Below are positions 1 to 8,129 of a DNA stretch of 23,401 nucleotides, piece by piece. The notes below the pieces were generated by a model. The model saw nothing but the letters and a program-made list of their open reading frames with translations, had not been told where the DNA came from and ran no database searches. The first letter of the stretch is position 1, and each line of letters starts with the position of its first letter. The DNA is from an uncultured Eubacterium sp. (GTDB taxonomy: Bacteria > Bacillota > Clostridia > Lachnospirales > Lachnospiraceae): NCBI GenBank assembly GCA_910586445.1, contig CAJUHV010000060.1, positions 1 to 23,401 of the forward strand. The letters run 5' to 3'. The translations under genes were made by a program, and so were the position numbers.

Positions 1-46
1 CTATCAAACTTACATCATCTTCTAATAATAAAATTCTATTCTTCAT
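1..46 (-). CDS. OmpR-type response regulator, N-terminal fragment cut by the window edge
   Basis: Reading the minus strand from an ATG at 46-44 gives MKNRILLLEDDVSLI, the typical first beta strand and acidic pocket (E9, D10, D11) of a receiver domain. The rest of the gene lies beyond base 1. A GGAG lies about 14 bases upstream (64-61), which is a rather long spacing, so the ribosome binding site is weak or differently placed. It probably phosphorylates-and-binds as an OmpR-family transcription factor, but the output domain is not visible, so the subfamily is inferred only from the receiver start. It is not related by position to the complete two-component system at 11831-14022. Confidence 0.7.
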   Translation of the reverse strand, partial: MKNRILLLEDDVSLI

Positions 47-52
47 AATTCG

Positions 53-211
53 TTATCTTTCTCCGTTTATCAACGTGCTTTTTGCCGCTTTGGGAATAAG
101 CCATACACGGTTGATATTCATCGCACCATCAATACGGTTTTCCTTACATAGCCGACAGAACTTTTAGTCTCTGTCACTGACTGCCTATGCGAAAACGATT
201 TCCTCGCTCAC
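53..211 (-). pseudogene. Decayed small helix-turn-helix DNA-binding protein
   Basis: A single minus-strand frame from a GTG at 211-209 reads MSEEIVFA, stop (TAG, 187-185), AVSDRD, stop (TAA, 166-164), then KFCRLCKENRIDGA and NRVWLIPKAAK before a final TAA at 55-53. The last part matches the pattern of small Firmicutes helix-turn-helix proteins ('SDRRVQxLCxEGRIxGAxxxGxxWLIPKDAxKP'). The first stop stands where a tryptophan is common in this family, so simple point mutations would explain both stops. The remnant is 53 codons long, close to the core of the family. Family assignment comes from pattern memory and not from a search; the alternative is chance similarity, which I think less likely because both halves are in one frame. 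Confidence 0.5.
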
Positions 212-620
212 AATTTCCCTTGCACAAACCCTTATGTTACCTAGCCGTCCTGTCCTTTCTAGAGCGTGTTTGAAAAATCATTCCCGCGATCTGCACTCCC
301 GACTTCAAGCTTCTTGGACTACTAATGTCCAAGATGATGCGGATAATTCATCCCAAATTTAATCAACATAGCCCGCTATGCCTCATAAATTTGGGATAAA
401 TTCTCTATATCATGCCCGGTGGGTACTAAGTGTGGTTAATGTCAAGCGTATCTTTATTTTTATCGCATTTTACTTTTATGTATGCACGCTGACCAGATCT
501 TATTATAAAATTCAAAGTACTTATTTTTACCCTTGGCTGCCGCGTTCAAAGTACCTGTGCGTCCTTTTGCACCGGCTGTCAGGCCGGCCATCATGATAAG
601 CATAATAAACAGGTATGCCT
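212..620. other. Gene-poor region between the HTH remnant and the DUF4132 gene
   Basis: I find no convincing gene here. It holds a perfect 8-bp hairpin (312-334, TCTTGGAC/GTCCAAGA), the nested inverted repeat described separately (346-402), and two copies of GTACTTTGAA or its complement near 517-560. Open frames in it have no good ribosome binding site. No clear U-tract terminator for the DUF4132 operon is visible directly after its stop. Confidence 0.5.
346..402. repeat. Nested inverted repeat (cruciform-like)
   Basis: ATCCCAAATTTA (350-361) and TAAATTTGGGAT (386-397) are a perfect 12-bp inverted repeat, extended outward by AATT/AATT with one mismatch. The 24-base loop itself contains CATAGC-CC-GCTATG (367-380). 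There is no U-tract on either side, so it is not a standard intrinsic terminator. It may be a recombination or protein-binding site or the remains of a mobile element. Confidence 0.7.
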
Positions 621-3600
621 CTATGAAATCTGCTGCAGTATAAACGGATCACGGATTTTCTTATCCTCCGCCAGCAGCACAATCTTGGACATAATCTCAG
701 CTGTCTTAGGATCTTCATCTACAAACGGCAGAAACAGCCTTCCTCTCTTCTGGCTGTGCACCGGCAGTATATTCAGCATCGCGCCGCCCTCCATATGTAC
801 TACGCCGCTCCCCAGATGCACATTATAATTTCCCCTTGTACCGTGAATGAGCGCATGGCTATCCTTTAATACTACATTCTTTATTCCAAATAACGGCAGG
901 TTAAACTCAACTACCGCCCGGCGCATCTCGATCGTAGAATGGCTTGCCTGCGGATCTACACCGCCTGCATGTGCGACACTTACTGCCAGATCCACATCCC
1001 GCATTACCTCACTGTAGATCAGATCCGGCACCTGCTCGATTGTAAGCGGTGCAAATGTCTTGCGGTCAGAAAATTCCACCCACTCCAGGGTCGGCGCTTC
1101 GACATCGCTCGGCGAAAACCAGTCTGCCAACGCATAAATCCTTGCAATGATATTTTCTTTATAATAAATCTTCTGCAGGCCCTCTTCATAATCCGCAACC
1201 CACCGCCGCCCCCTTAGGCAGGCAGCGGTCTTTTTCGGCTGTATCTGATTTCCGGCAAACATTCTGGAGGCTTTTAGTCCCAGCTCTTCCGGCATTTTTA
1301 CATACAGTTCACGGAATACCTGCCGAAACGGCTGGCAGATCTGGTTGTCAAACAAATACTTCTGGCAGGTATGCCATATGCCGGCGCGGTATAAATCCAG
1401 CGGATGTGCGATACGTATTTTTTGTGCCTGATCGAGGCTGGTCTTTCTGCCATCCCATGACAGCAGAGCAATACGCCCTTCCTCTGCTGCCAAAAATCCC
1501 GTATCCTCTCCGCTGATAAATACAAGATTTTTTAAAATAGCGCCGACTACCGGATTGCACATCAGCCCGTATGCCTCCTGCGCCGTAAACCACGCACCGT
1601 CCTCCATAGATTCTTCCATCAGCTTTTTCGCCCTTACATACTGTTCCTTCAGCTTTTTATGTGCCTCTTTGACTTCAAGCACATAGGCATTCTTGGCGAT
1701 CTTCGACGGCACGGACTTCAGGCTCTTTGTACCTTTCCTGCACAAAATCCCGCTTTTTCCTGCTTCATCTACATGCAGGCAGATTTCCACATCATCGACC
1801 ATTTTCCACTGCATCAGCGGTTCAAATTCAGCTGCCAATGCACCTTCCATATTTAAAATGAGTCTGGTGACATCTGCAAATCCTGCATGAACGCTTAGAT
1901 TCACCAGAGCTGTCTGTGCAGCTCTCGTCTCACTTGCCCGTCTCTGTGCACCGAACTGTCTGGCCTCTTTTGCATAATGCTGAATAAATTGATACCGCTC
2001 GATCAGGTCTTTGTCCCTGTCCCTGCCAAAAGGCACCAGTCCATAGCTCATCAGCAGGTCTTTGTTCCGTTTATCCATAATCTGCTGACGCAGATCCTCC
2101 AGCGTCACCTTTCCAGACGCCGCATCCGCATACTTTCTTGCCCTGGAATGCTTCTGTCCATCAGAAATATATTTGGCTGCTTTATACAGCATTCCAAAAT
2201 TCTTCTCTCCCAATAGCCCATAAGCCTCTTTAAACCAATCGATGTCAAATGCCCCGCCCTGCAGCTCATCTGCCGACAGCGGTGTATATTTTGCGATCAT
2301 AGCAAGCTTTGCATCATCAAACGTTTCATTCATGTGCGCCATAAAATAATAGCAGCCGCTCTTTAAGCCTTTCCATTCCAGACACTGCTCGATCAGATCT
2401 ACCCACTGCGGTGCATACATAGCTGCCTCTACCAGCCGCTCCGCCTTAATGCCCGTAGATTCCAAGGCCTCTTTAAGCCCCTGCGCCTGATCCTCTCTGG
2501 CAGGATAGCAGGCTTTTAACAGACGGCTTAACACATCCTTTTTCGAATAAGCAGATGTATAATACCATGAATAATATGCCTCCCGCCCCAGCGTATCATT
2601 TCCCAGCGCCTTTAAAATCCGTACAAAATACGGAATGCCCGTGATATAAGTAATCCCGGAAATATCCGGTGTAAATACTGTCTCTGCCTCTCCGCGCCGC
2701 AGCTCTGTATCTACCATGACCGGAACAATCGTCTGATACAGTTCACGGATCAGGCTAAAGCACCAGCCGTCTTTTTCCAGTGCCTGTTCTGTCTGCCCGG
2801 CCACGGCAGCACTCATTTCGCTTCCAAAAAACTGCTGCCACAAAGCACGGTTTAACGGCCTTGCAAATTCTCCCTTTACGATCTGACAGAGAGCCTGCAG
2901 ATTTTCCCTCAGGTCAAAATAATCAAACACAGCCTGATACAGCAGATCTTTTCCAATAAGCCCCATATGATATGCCTTTAAAAACCAATACGGCGTTATC
3001 GGCGTCAGACGCTGCGCGCGCAGGCTTTTATAATGCTCCGCATCCGGGTAAAACGTAGGCTTTTCAGCTGATCTGGCACATTTTAACTCCAGTGCATAAG
3101 CCGCGTAAAACGCCTCTTTAAATTCTTCCTCTGTCTCCCAATATGCCAGTCCTTCCAAAAAACGGTCTAAAAATCTCAGATTTTCGATTGGAACCCATGA
3201 TTCCGCCTGCATTCCATTGTATAAATTATAATGAAAAGACACTGCCCTGTTCTGCGGCCCGGCTGCCTGGCGGAGTGCTGCCGCCGCCTGCAGCCCTGCC
3301 TGGAACAGCAGATGTCTGTCCATGTATTCATAGCGGAAGACAAAACGGATATCCTGAATATGTTTCGGATATGCAAGCTCCACCGATTGCGGACGAAACG
3401 GCATTTTTCCAAAAACTGCTTCATAAAACACGCGTGACTTTTCATACAATTCCGCATTATGAAGCAGAATCCATGCCTCCCATTCTACAAATGTCCCATA
3501 ATCTCCGATCTCCTGTTCATAATATGCCCTTAATTGTTCTTCCAGCGGATAATTTTTCAGACGATATCTATCATCAAAATCCCTTGCTTCATTTTGGCTG

Positions 3601-5798
3601 CTGCCCTCCTTCAGCATCCGAAAAGCATTTCCAAGCAGCTGTCTGTCACCGGATGCTGCATCGTATTCATAGTCTTTATATTCCCGGATCAATGCATCCA
3701 GCTTTTTTACCCTGCGTATGATTTCATCCTCTGACAGCGGCATACAGCGAAGCACAGCGTCGCGGCCCTTATCCGGTTTTGGCAGATCCGGGCATACGGC
3801 AGGATCATAAATGCCATATCCTGCCTGCTCACAGGCCGGCACTGATTCTTCCGGCGTTCCTAAGATCTCCTCTATTAAAATCTGCTCTTTATCTGTTGGT
3901 TTTTGAATCAGAGCTGCCATCGGCTGCACGCTCTGATAAAAGGCTGACTTCTCTTTTTGCTTGGAAATCCGCAGCAGCAGATCCAGTCCGGCGCTTCGCT
4001 TTTCTTCTTTTTTATCCGTCAAAAGCCGCTGCAGGCATTCCTGCATGCATTCCTCATCCTGATCCTCTAAAAATTCCAGCAGCGTGCTGCGCAGCCTGCT
4101 CCGTTTAAACCTAAGCATATCTTCCATCAGCCTGTAATCGCTTTTTGTAAATGACAGCCTTCTTGCTATGGCTATCGCTTTATCCGATGTAGATCCCTCG
4201 GCATTGCCCATATATTGAATCAACAGCTCTTTCTGCTTTTGATTTGCCGGATTATACAAAAGCAGATTCAGCAGATATCCCCGTTCATACCCATTGCTTG
4301 ATATTTCCCCTAAAAGCTCCGCCATCTGAGTGATTTTATCCTCATCATTTAACACATACGCCGTAAAAGCCAGCTGGCAGACCAGCGCCGACGGCTTTAA
4401 TTCTACCCGGTGCCATGGAAATATGCATGGGTCATAGACAACACCTTTTTTCGGCAGCTGCTTATAAATACTCCAAAATTTTTCATACTGCACCAGTGCA
4501 TCCTCTTGATCTATAAAATAATCTGTCAGAACAGCCCGTTTCGGTACAGTCATCTCCATAGGATGTGTCTGGTCATAATACAGCAGCCCTTGAATATTCT
4601 CCCTAAGACGCAGCGTATATGCCGGCATAAACGCTGCCGCCAGCTCCAGATCATCTGTATGCTCCAAAACTACTTTCCGCGCCATACGTATTTTCAAGCT
4701 TTCATCATACAGATTCTCATTATAATACGAGGCGATCAGCTTCTGATTTTTGGTTCCATGGTCAATCAGCTGCGCCATTGCCGCCACTGCCTCCTCTACC
4801 TCTGCGGCTCCCAGTGCCCAGAGTGCGACACTGACCGCAACCGCATCATCCGTCTTCAGCTGTTTTTGACAAAAATCTGGATCACGCAGGCACTGTCCCA
4901 TCAGCTGCAGCAGCTTTTGGCTGACCCTGTCCACGCTGTTTTCATTAAAAATACCAATCCACACAGAAACAGCCCTCTGCACGGATGAATATCGGATCAG
5001 CTGATTTTCCTCAATCACTTGAAGAATCGTCAAAAAAGCCTCTTTCGTCCCTTCATCTACCGTTTCACAAATTACCTGCCTAAGCCCTTCCTGCAGCCTT
5101 GCCGCAAGCAGCAGGTCGCCCATCATCTTATGCAGCTTATGATTATCCGACTGGAAGATTCCCAGTATCATTTCCCGGTCTAAATACGCAGCACTATTTT
5201 CACTGTAAATAAGATCCTCAAACGCCCGAATTACCTCCTGATTTCCCCGGTCAATCTCCGCCGCATAGATCAGACTGAAATTCTGGCTGAAATTCCACTC
5301 ATTTTTGATATAATCCAGCTTCTCCTCATCCATCCGCTGATAAATAAGATCTACCAGATTCTCCCCGAAGTAAAACAGCTTTTCATAAGCTGCCATAAGC
5401 GAAAATACCCGATACATCTGCGGCCCGTATCCTGCCGTGCGCACGATCCTGCGGTACCATCCTCGGGAAAATGAAAACTGATTCAGTTTATCGATCATAT
5501 ACAAAAAAGACTCCTGATACCCCGCTGGTACGAACGCATCCAGCAGGCCCTTATGTACCCGTGACGCAGGAAGTATCCCTTTCTGCATAAACCACTCAGA
5601 CGGCTTTTTTTCTTTGTCATCATAAAACTGCCGTGTAATCTGCCCGATCTGCTCCTGCCTGCTGTACAGCAGCTGTCCTATTTCCTGCGCCAGCTTGATA
5701 TCAGCCCCGAAGACCTTAGCCTTTTTCATGCGCTGCTTTAACTGTTCTTCACGCTGAATCGTAATCTCCCTGCGTGTACCGTAATCGTATTTCGCCAT
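621..5798 (-). CDS. Giant DUF4132 / DUF7737-type protein (1725 aa)
   Basis: Very large cytoplasmic protein without a signal peptide or membrane segments that I can see. Most of residues 1-1450 is alpha-helical, with HEAT-like stretches (for example around 230-680). The last ~150 residues carry the conserved block I associate with the DUF4132/DUF7737 family: SEVMRDVDLAVSVA (about 1590), then HLGSGVVHMEGGAMLNILPV and GRLFLPFVDEDPKTAEIMSK, ending LLAEDKKIRDPFIL. Family members such as the E. coli MolR/YehI-type proteins are of unknown biochemical function. The start ATG (5798-5796) is one base after the TAA of the 139-aa gene, and its GGAGG lies inside the end of that gene, so the two are translationally coupled. 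The family call is good; no molecular role can be given. Confidence 0.8.
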   Translation of the reverse strand: MAKYDYGTRREITIQREEQLKQRMKKAKVFGADIKLAQEIGQLLYSRQEQIGQITRQFYDDKEKKPSEWFMQKGILPASRVHKGLLDAFVPAGYQESFLYMIDKLNQFSFSRGWYRRIVRTAGYGPQMYRVFSLMAAYEKLFYFGENLVDLIYQRMDEEKLDYIKNEWNFSQNFSLIYAAEIDRGNQEVIRAFEDLIYSENSAAYLDREMILGIFQSDNHKLHKMMGDLLLAARLQEGLRQVICETVDEGTKEAFLTILQVIEENQLIRYSSVQRAVSVWIGIFNENSVDRVSQKLLQLMGQCLRDPDFCQKQLKTDDAVAVSVALWALGAAEVEEAVAAMAQLIDHGTKNQKLIASYYNENLYDESLKIRMARKVVLEHTDDLELAAAFMPAYTLRLRENIQGLLYYDQTHPMEMTVPKRAVLTDYFIDQEDALVQYEKFWSIYKQLPKKGVVYDPCIFPWHRVELKPSALVCQLAFTAYVLNDEDKITQMAELLGEISSNGYERGYLLNLLLYNPANQKQKELLIQYMGNAEGSTSDKAIAIARRLSFTKSDYRLMEDMLRFKRSRLRSTLLEFLEDQDEECMQECLQRLLTDKKEEKRSAGLDLLLRISKQKEKSAFYQSVQPMAALIQKPTDKEQILIEEILGTPEESVPACEQAGYGIYDPAVCPDLPKPDKGRDAVLRCMPLSEDEIIRRVKKLDALIREYKDYEYDAASGDRQLLGNAFRMLKEGSSQNEARDFDDRYRLKNYPLEEQLRAYYEQEIGDYGTFVEWEAWILLHNAELYEKSRVFYEAVFGKMPFRPQSVELAYPKHIQDIRFVFRYEYMDRHLLFQAGLQAAAALRQAAGPQNRAVSFHYNLYNGMQAESWVPIENLRFLDRFLEGLAYWETEEEFKEAFYAAYALELKCARSAEKPTFYPDAEHYKSLRAQRLTPITPYWFLKAYHMGLIGKDLLYQAVFDYFDLRENLQALCQIVKGEFARPLNRALWQQFFGSEMSAAVAGQTEQALEKDGWCFSLIRELYQTIVPVMVDTELRRGEAETVFTPDISGITYITGIPYFVRILKALGNDTLGREAYYSWYYTSAYSKKDVLSRLLKACYPAREDQAQGLKEALESTGIKAERLVEAAMYAPQWVDLIEQCLEWKGLKSGCYYFMAHMNETFDDAKLAMIAKYTPLSADELQGGAFDIDWFKEAYGLLGEKNFGMLYKAAKYISDGQKHSRARKYADAASGKVTLEDLRQQIMDKRNKDLLMSYGLVPFGRDRDKDLIERYQFIQHYAKEARQFGAQRRASETRAAQTALVNLSVHAGFADVTRLILNMEGALAAEFEPLMQWKMVDDVEICLHVDEAGKSGILCRKGTKSLKSVPSKIAKNAYVLEVKEAHKKLKEQYVRAKKLMEESMEDGAWFTAQEAYGLMCNPVVGAILKNLVFISGEDTGFLAAEEGRIALLSWDGRKTSLDQAQKIRIAHPLDLYRAGIWHTCQKYLFDNQICQPFRQVFRELYVKMPEELGLKASRMFAGNQIQPKKTAACLRGRRWVADYEEGLQKIYYKENIIARIYALADWFSPSDVEAPTLEWVEFSDRKTFAPLTIEQVPDLIYSEVMRDVDLAVSVAHAGGVDPQASHSTIEMRRAVVEFNLPLFGIKNVVLKDSHALIHGTRGNYNVHLGSGVVHMEGGAMLNILPVHSQKRGRLFLPFVDEDPKTAEIMSKIVLLAEDKKIRDPFILQQIS

Positions 5799-5799
5799 C

Positions 5800-6219
5800 T
5801 TACCACATCCTCCCTGACAGCATCGTCATCCTCACAAATGTAAATTCACTATCCTCCGTAATGCATACCGCCTCATCCAGCGATTCAAGCGGCACGCCGT
5901 CCATAAAAATACGGTAAATGCCATCTTCAAAGCACTGCACCGCATTCTCCTGCGCTTTTTCAAGCTCTGCCTCCGTCTCACCATAAATACTGCCGAAAGA
6001 TACTTTTCCAGACTGCGCCTGCACGTCTATTTCTTCTTTTGTCAGACACTGCAGCAGCTCCGCAGACTGCGCTTTTTTGCTAAAAGCACAAACTCCGCTT
6101 TCTGTCACCGCACAGATCAGCTCCCTGACACTGGCAGGCTGTCCTTTGATTTGATAAACCTCCGGCTTTACCTCCTGCCTGCGTTTCCCAATGGATTTTA
6201 AGTTCACCTTTATTTCCAT
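5800..6219 (-). CDS. Small unknown protein coupled to the DUF4132 protein (139 aa)
   Basis: I do not recognise this family. The protein is acidic, soluble and without membrane segments, with two alternating strand/helix halves (about 1-75 and 76-139). It is the first gene of the operon; its stop codon is one base from the start of the DUF4132 gene, so the two products are made together and a physical partnership is a reasonable inference. The start ATG at 6219-6217 has only a weak GGGG-rich site about 11-14 bases upstream, part of a direct repeat of GGGGATTTATC. Possible roles are accessory subunit or chaperone-like partner; neither is shown by sequence. Confidence 0.7.
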   Translation of the reverse strand: MEIKVNLKSIGKRRQEVKPEVYQIKGQPASVRELICAVTESGVCAFSKKAQSAELLQCLTKEEIDVQAQSGKVSFGSIYGETEAELEKAQENAVQCFEDGIYRIFMDGVPLESLDEAVCITEDSEFTFVRMTMLSGRMW

Positions 6220-6224
6220 AATCA

Positions 6225-6261
6225 GATAAATCCCCGTTTCTTACGTATTTGATAAATCCCC
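6225..6261. repeat. Direct repeat GGGGATTTATC in the operon leader
   Basis: On the minus strand GGGGATTTATC occurs at 6261-6251 and again at 6235-6225, 26 bp apart (start to start), directly before the start codon of the 139-aa gene. The second copy overlaps the ribosome binding region. Spacing of about two and a half helical turns does not favour same-face protein binding, so an RNA-level role or a local duplication is also possible. Confidence 0.6.
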
Positions 6262-6397
6262 TTAGTGATTTGTACGGATAATCCTCTATTTTTTAGCCAT
6301 TACTTGAAAATCTCCGCATTCTTTCAATAATTATCTTAACATAATTTGAACTGTTTCGGAACTATCTGACCATAACTTACTGCCCATTTATATACAA
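6262..6397. other. Intergenic, upstream of the DUF4132 operon
   Basis: AT-rich spacer that must contain the promoter of the minus-strand operon. TTGAAA with AGTAAT 17 bases on is the nearest to a sigma-70-type pair that I find (around 6285-6312), but the match is poor and I would not assign it. Nothing else is seen. Confidence 0.35.
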
Positions 6398-6445
6398 AAA
6401 ATGCTTTCTGCGGTAATGTTCCCTACATTCCGCAAAAAGCATTTT
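6396..6445 (-). terminator. Intrinsic terminator of the Rpn-like nuclease gene
   Basis: Arms 6398-6419 and 6425-6445 pair over about 21 bases (AAAATGCTTT...GCGG...AATGT) with one mismatch and one bulge around a TCCCT loop. Read on the minus strand it is followed by six T residues (6401-6396). It lies 87 bases after the nuclease stop and could also act on the opposite strand. Confidence 0.8.
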
Positions 6446-6531
6446 GTACTTTCAGCTCAGATCCTATAGTATCATATTTCCTGCTGCAGACCCTTACCAT
6501 CAAAAACAGCCTCCATCCGCTGCACACGCCG

Positions 6532-7506
6532 TCACTTTTTTAATTCCTCCGCATACACCCGCTGTTCCGCCTCTGGTATTTTCAATGCCTTCATCGCCTG
6601 CTCCGCAGTCCACCCCATGCTTTCCATCAGGTTTCTGACAGAACCTAAAATACCTGCTTTTATGCCTGTTTTTATGCCTGCTTCTATTCCCCTCTTCTCT
6701 ATGCCATCACTTAAATTACACATCTTTGACACCTCACTTTCTAATTCTTTTGTCATCATTATGTCAAACTCATCCTGCAGAATTTTCTTCTTTTCCTCTG
6801 GTTTTCTTTCGGAAGACAGCAGCACATCCAGTAATTTCAGAATCCCTGTATAATTATCACCCGAAGAATCTCCAAGGCAGATCATAACTGCCACAAGCAG
6901 GTCGTAATTTTCCCTCTTCTCTGCCGCCTTCCCAACCAGCTGTTCTTCCTGAATGAAATACCGGTTGATTGTATTTTCCCTATACCTAGGCGGATCTGCA
7001 CACACCCAGATTGAATAGACTTTTTTAATCTTCTCATAATGAGCATTTTCAAATTCTATGCCATACTGCGAAGAAACCATCCGGCTGCAGTAATATATTC
7101 CCCGCTTAATGACCGGATATCCCGGATAGAAGTTATTCTGCGCCTCCACATTAATAATCAGGCTCAATAATTCCCCCGATCGCGGAACTGCTGCATAAAA
7201 GCGGATATCATACGTAACCGTTCCTTCTTTTATCGTACTGTCCTCAGTTCTGGCACCCTTGATCTGCTCCCCATCGCGGCACGCTTCTTCGTCAGGGTTT
7301 ACCGCCATGCCTGCAATCAGCGGCTCACCTTCTATATAATGATCTGCAATTTCATCTACACCAAAATCCCTGTACTCTTCCAGACAGCTTTTCATGATCC
7401 ATGCAAGAATAATTTTATTAGCAAGCAGCCGTTTGCATGCCGTATCATATGCTGCCTTATCCCGGACAGCTGAGATATTTTTTGCAAGCGTATTTTCAAT
7501 TTTCAT
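6532..7506 (-). CDS. Rpn-like PD-(D/E)XK nuclease family 'transposase' protein (324 aa)
   Basis: Matches the Rpn/PDDEXK-family 'putative transposase' proteins common and multicopy in Lachnospiraceae. The core shows D100 in VTYDIRFYA and the E121-A-Q123 pair in IINVEAQNN, equal to the D...(D/E)xQ active site of this nuclease clan. Residues about 271-290 form a Gly-Ile/Lys-rich repeat (GIEAGIKTGIKAGI) of the kind usual near the C-terminus, followed by a helical tail. Relatives promote RecA-independent recombination in E. coli (Rpn) and are DNA endonucleases; activity here is inferred. It is divergent from blaI-like module 1 with a 208-bp shared intergenic region, and has its own terminator. Length is normal for the family, so it appears intact. 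Confidence 0.85.
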   Translation of the reverse strand: MKIENTLAKNISAVRDKAAYDTACKRLLANKIILAWIMKSCLEEYRDFGVDEIADHYIEGEPLIAGMAVNPDEEACRDGEQIKGARTEDSTIKEGTVTYDIRFYAAVPRSGELLSLIINVEAQNNFYPGYPVIKRGIYYCSRMVSSQYGIEFENAHYEKIKKVYSIWVCADPPRYRENTINRYFIQEEQLVGKAAEKRENYDLLVAVMICLGDSSGDNYTGILKLLDVLLSSERKPEEKKKILQDEFDIMMTKELESEVSKMCNLSDGIEKRGIEAGIKTGIKAGILGSVRNLMESMGWTAEQAMKALKIPEAEQRVYAEELKK

Positions 7507-7637
7507 CTATTGTATAGCATCCCCCGTTCTGTCTGATTTACTTTATCTTTTCATATTTATCTTATCACAAATGCTGCCGCCATACTATATACGATTTCAT
7601 TTTATGGCAAAAATAATATCAGGTGCCAAAATAACAG

Positions 7638-7690
7638 TTGACAGATCTGTCTATATGTTATAGACTTTAGATAGTCTATAGCATATAGAC
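7638..7690 (+). promoter_or_regulatory. Promoter and palindromic operator array of BlaI-M56 module 1
   Basis: TTGACA at 7638-7643 is a consensus -35; a -10 (TATAGA/TAGACT, 7659-7666) follows at 15-17 bp. Four half-sites alternate: GTCTATA-TGT-TATAGAC (7649-7665) and GTCTATA-GCA-TATAGAC (7674-7690), two 17-bp palindromes 25 bp apart centre to centre. The inner halves also pair with each other (ATAGACT-N6-AGTCTAT, 7660-7679). A further perfect palindrome GACAGATCTGTC (7640-7651) overlaps the -35. This is what is expected of a BlaI/MecI/CopY-type dimeric repressor sitting on its own promoter. Confidence 0.8.
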
Positions 7691-7714
7691 AATTCAAATG
7701 AAGGGAGAAACGCC

Positions 7715-8071
7715 ATGGACGAATATTCTTTAGGGATGATTGAAAGCAGGTTTGCTGATATTGTATGGGAAAATGCTCCATTATCGACCAGCAGCTTAAT
7801 CAGGCTCTGCGAAAAAGAATTAGGCTGGAAACGCACAACCAGCTATACGGTATTAAAAAAATTTATTGCACGTGGCATCTTTGAAAACCAGCACGGTACT
7901 GTAGCAGTACTGATTACCCGGCAGGAATTTTATGCAAGGCAGAGCACGCAATACGTAGACCGTTCTTTTGGAGGCTCACTGCCCAGCTTTTTAGCAGCCT
8001 TTACCTCTAAAAATCAATTATCTGAACATGAAATTCAAGAGATTGAACAAATAATCAAAAAAAATCATTGA
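7715..8071 (+). CDS. BlaI/MecI/CopY-family repressor, module 1 (118 aa)
   Basis: Winged-helix repressor of the penicillinase-repressor family: N-terminal LGMIESRFADIVWENAPLS, recognition region WKRTTSYTVLKKFIARGIF (about 38-56), wing about 57-70, then a C-terminal dimerisation segment with GSLPSFLAAF (about 87-96). Length fits the family. Start chosen at ATG 7715 with GGGAGAAA 8-14 bases before it. It is followed after 58 bp by the M56 protease gene, the standard repressor-protease pairing in which the protease triggers loss of repression. The operator array just upstream suggests autorepression. It is clearly paralogous to the product of 20636-20998. Confidence 0.92.
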   Translation: MDEYSLGMIESRFADIVWENAPLSTSSLIRLCEKELGWKRTTSYTVLKKFIARGIFENQHGTVAVLITRQEFYARQSTQYVDRSFGGSLPSFLAAFTSKNQLSEHEIQEIEQIIKKNH

Positions 8072-8129
8072 TGATCTTGATTCTGCCGGCCATAAAAATT
8101 TAAGCGGCCTGCTTACATAGGAGGTATTT

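Noticed and set aside
564..592. GC-rich CCGGC/GCCGG stem as terminator of the DUF4132 operon
   Set aside because: Only five base pairs and no U-tract on the minus strand.
527..620. Short hydrophobic peptide reading ...LFIMLIMMAGLTAGAKG on the minus strand, overlapping the end of the DUF4132 gene
   Set aside because: No ribosome binding site at any of its ATG codons and no start upstream; most likely chance translation of a gene end.
3143..3721. Long plus-strand frame inside the DUF4132 gene (192 codons), and a similar one at 4410-4988
   Set aside because: Both are antisense to a gene with clear family motifs, have no ribosome site, and read as cysteine- and proline-rich shadow sequence.
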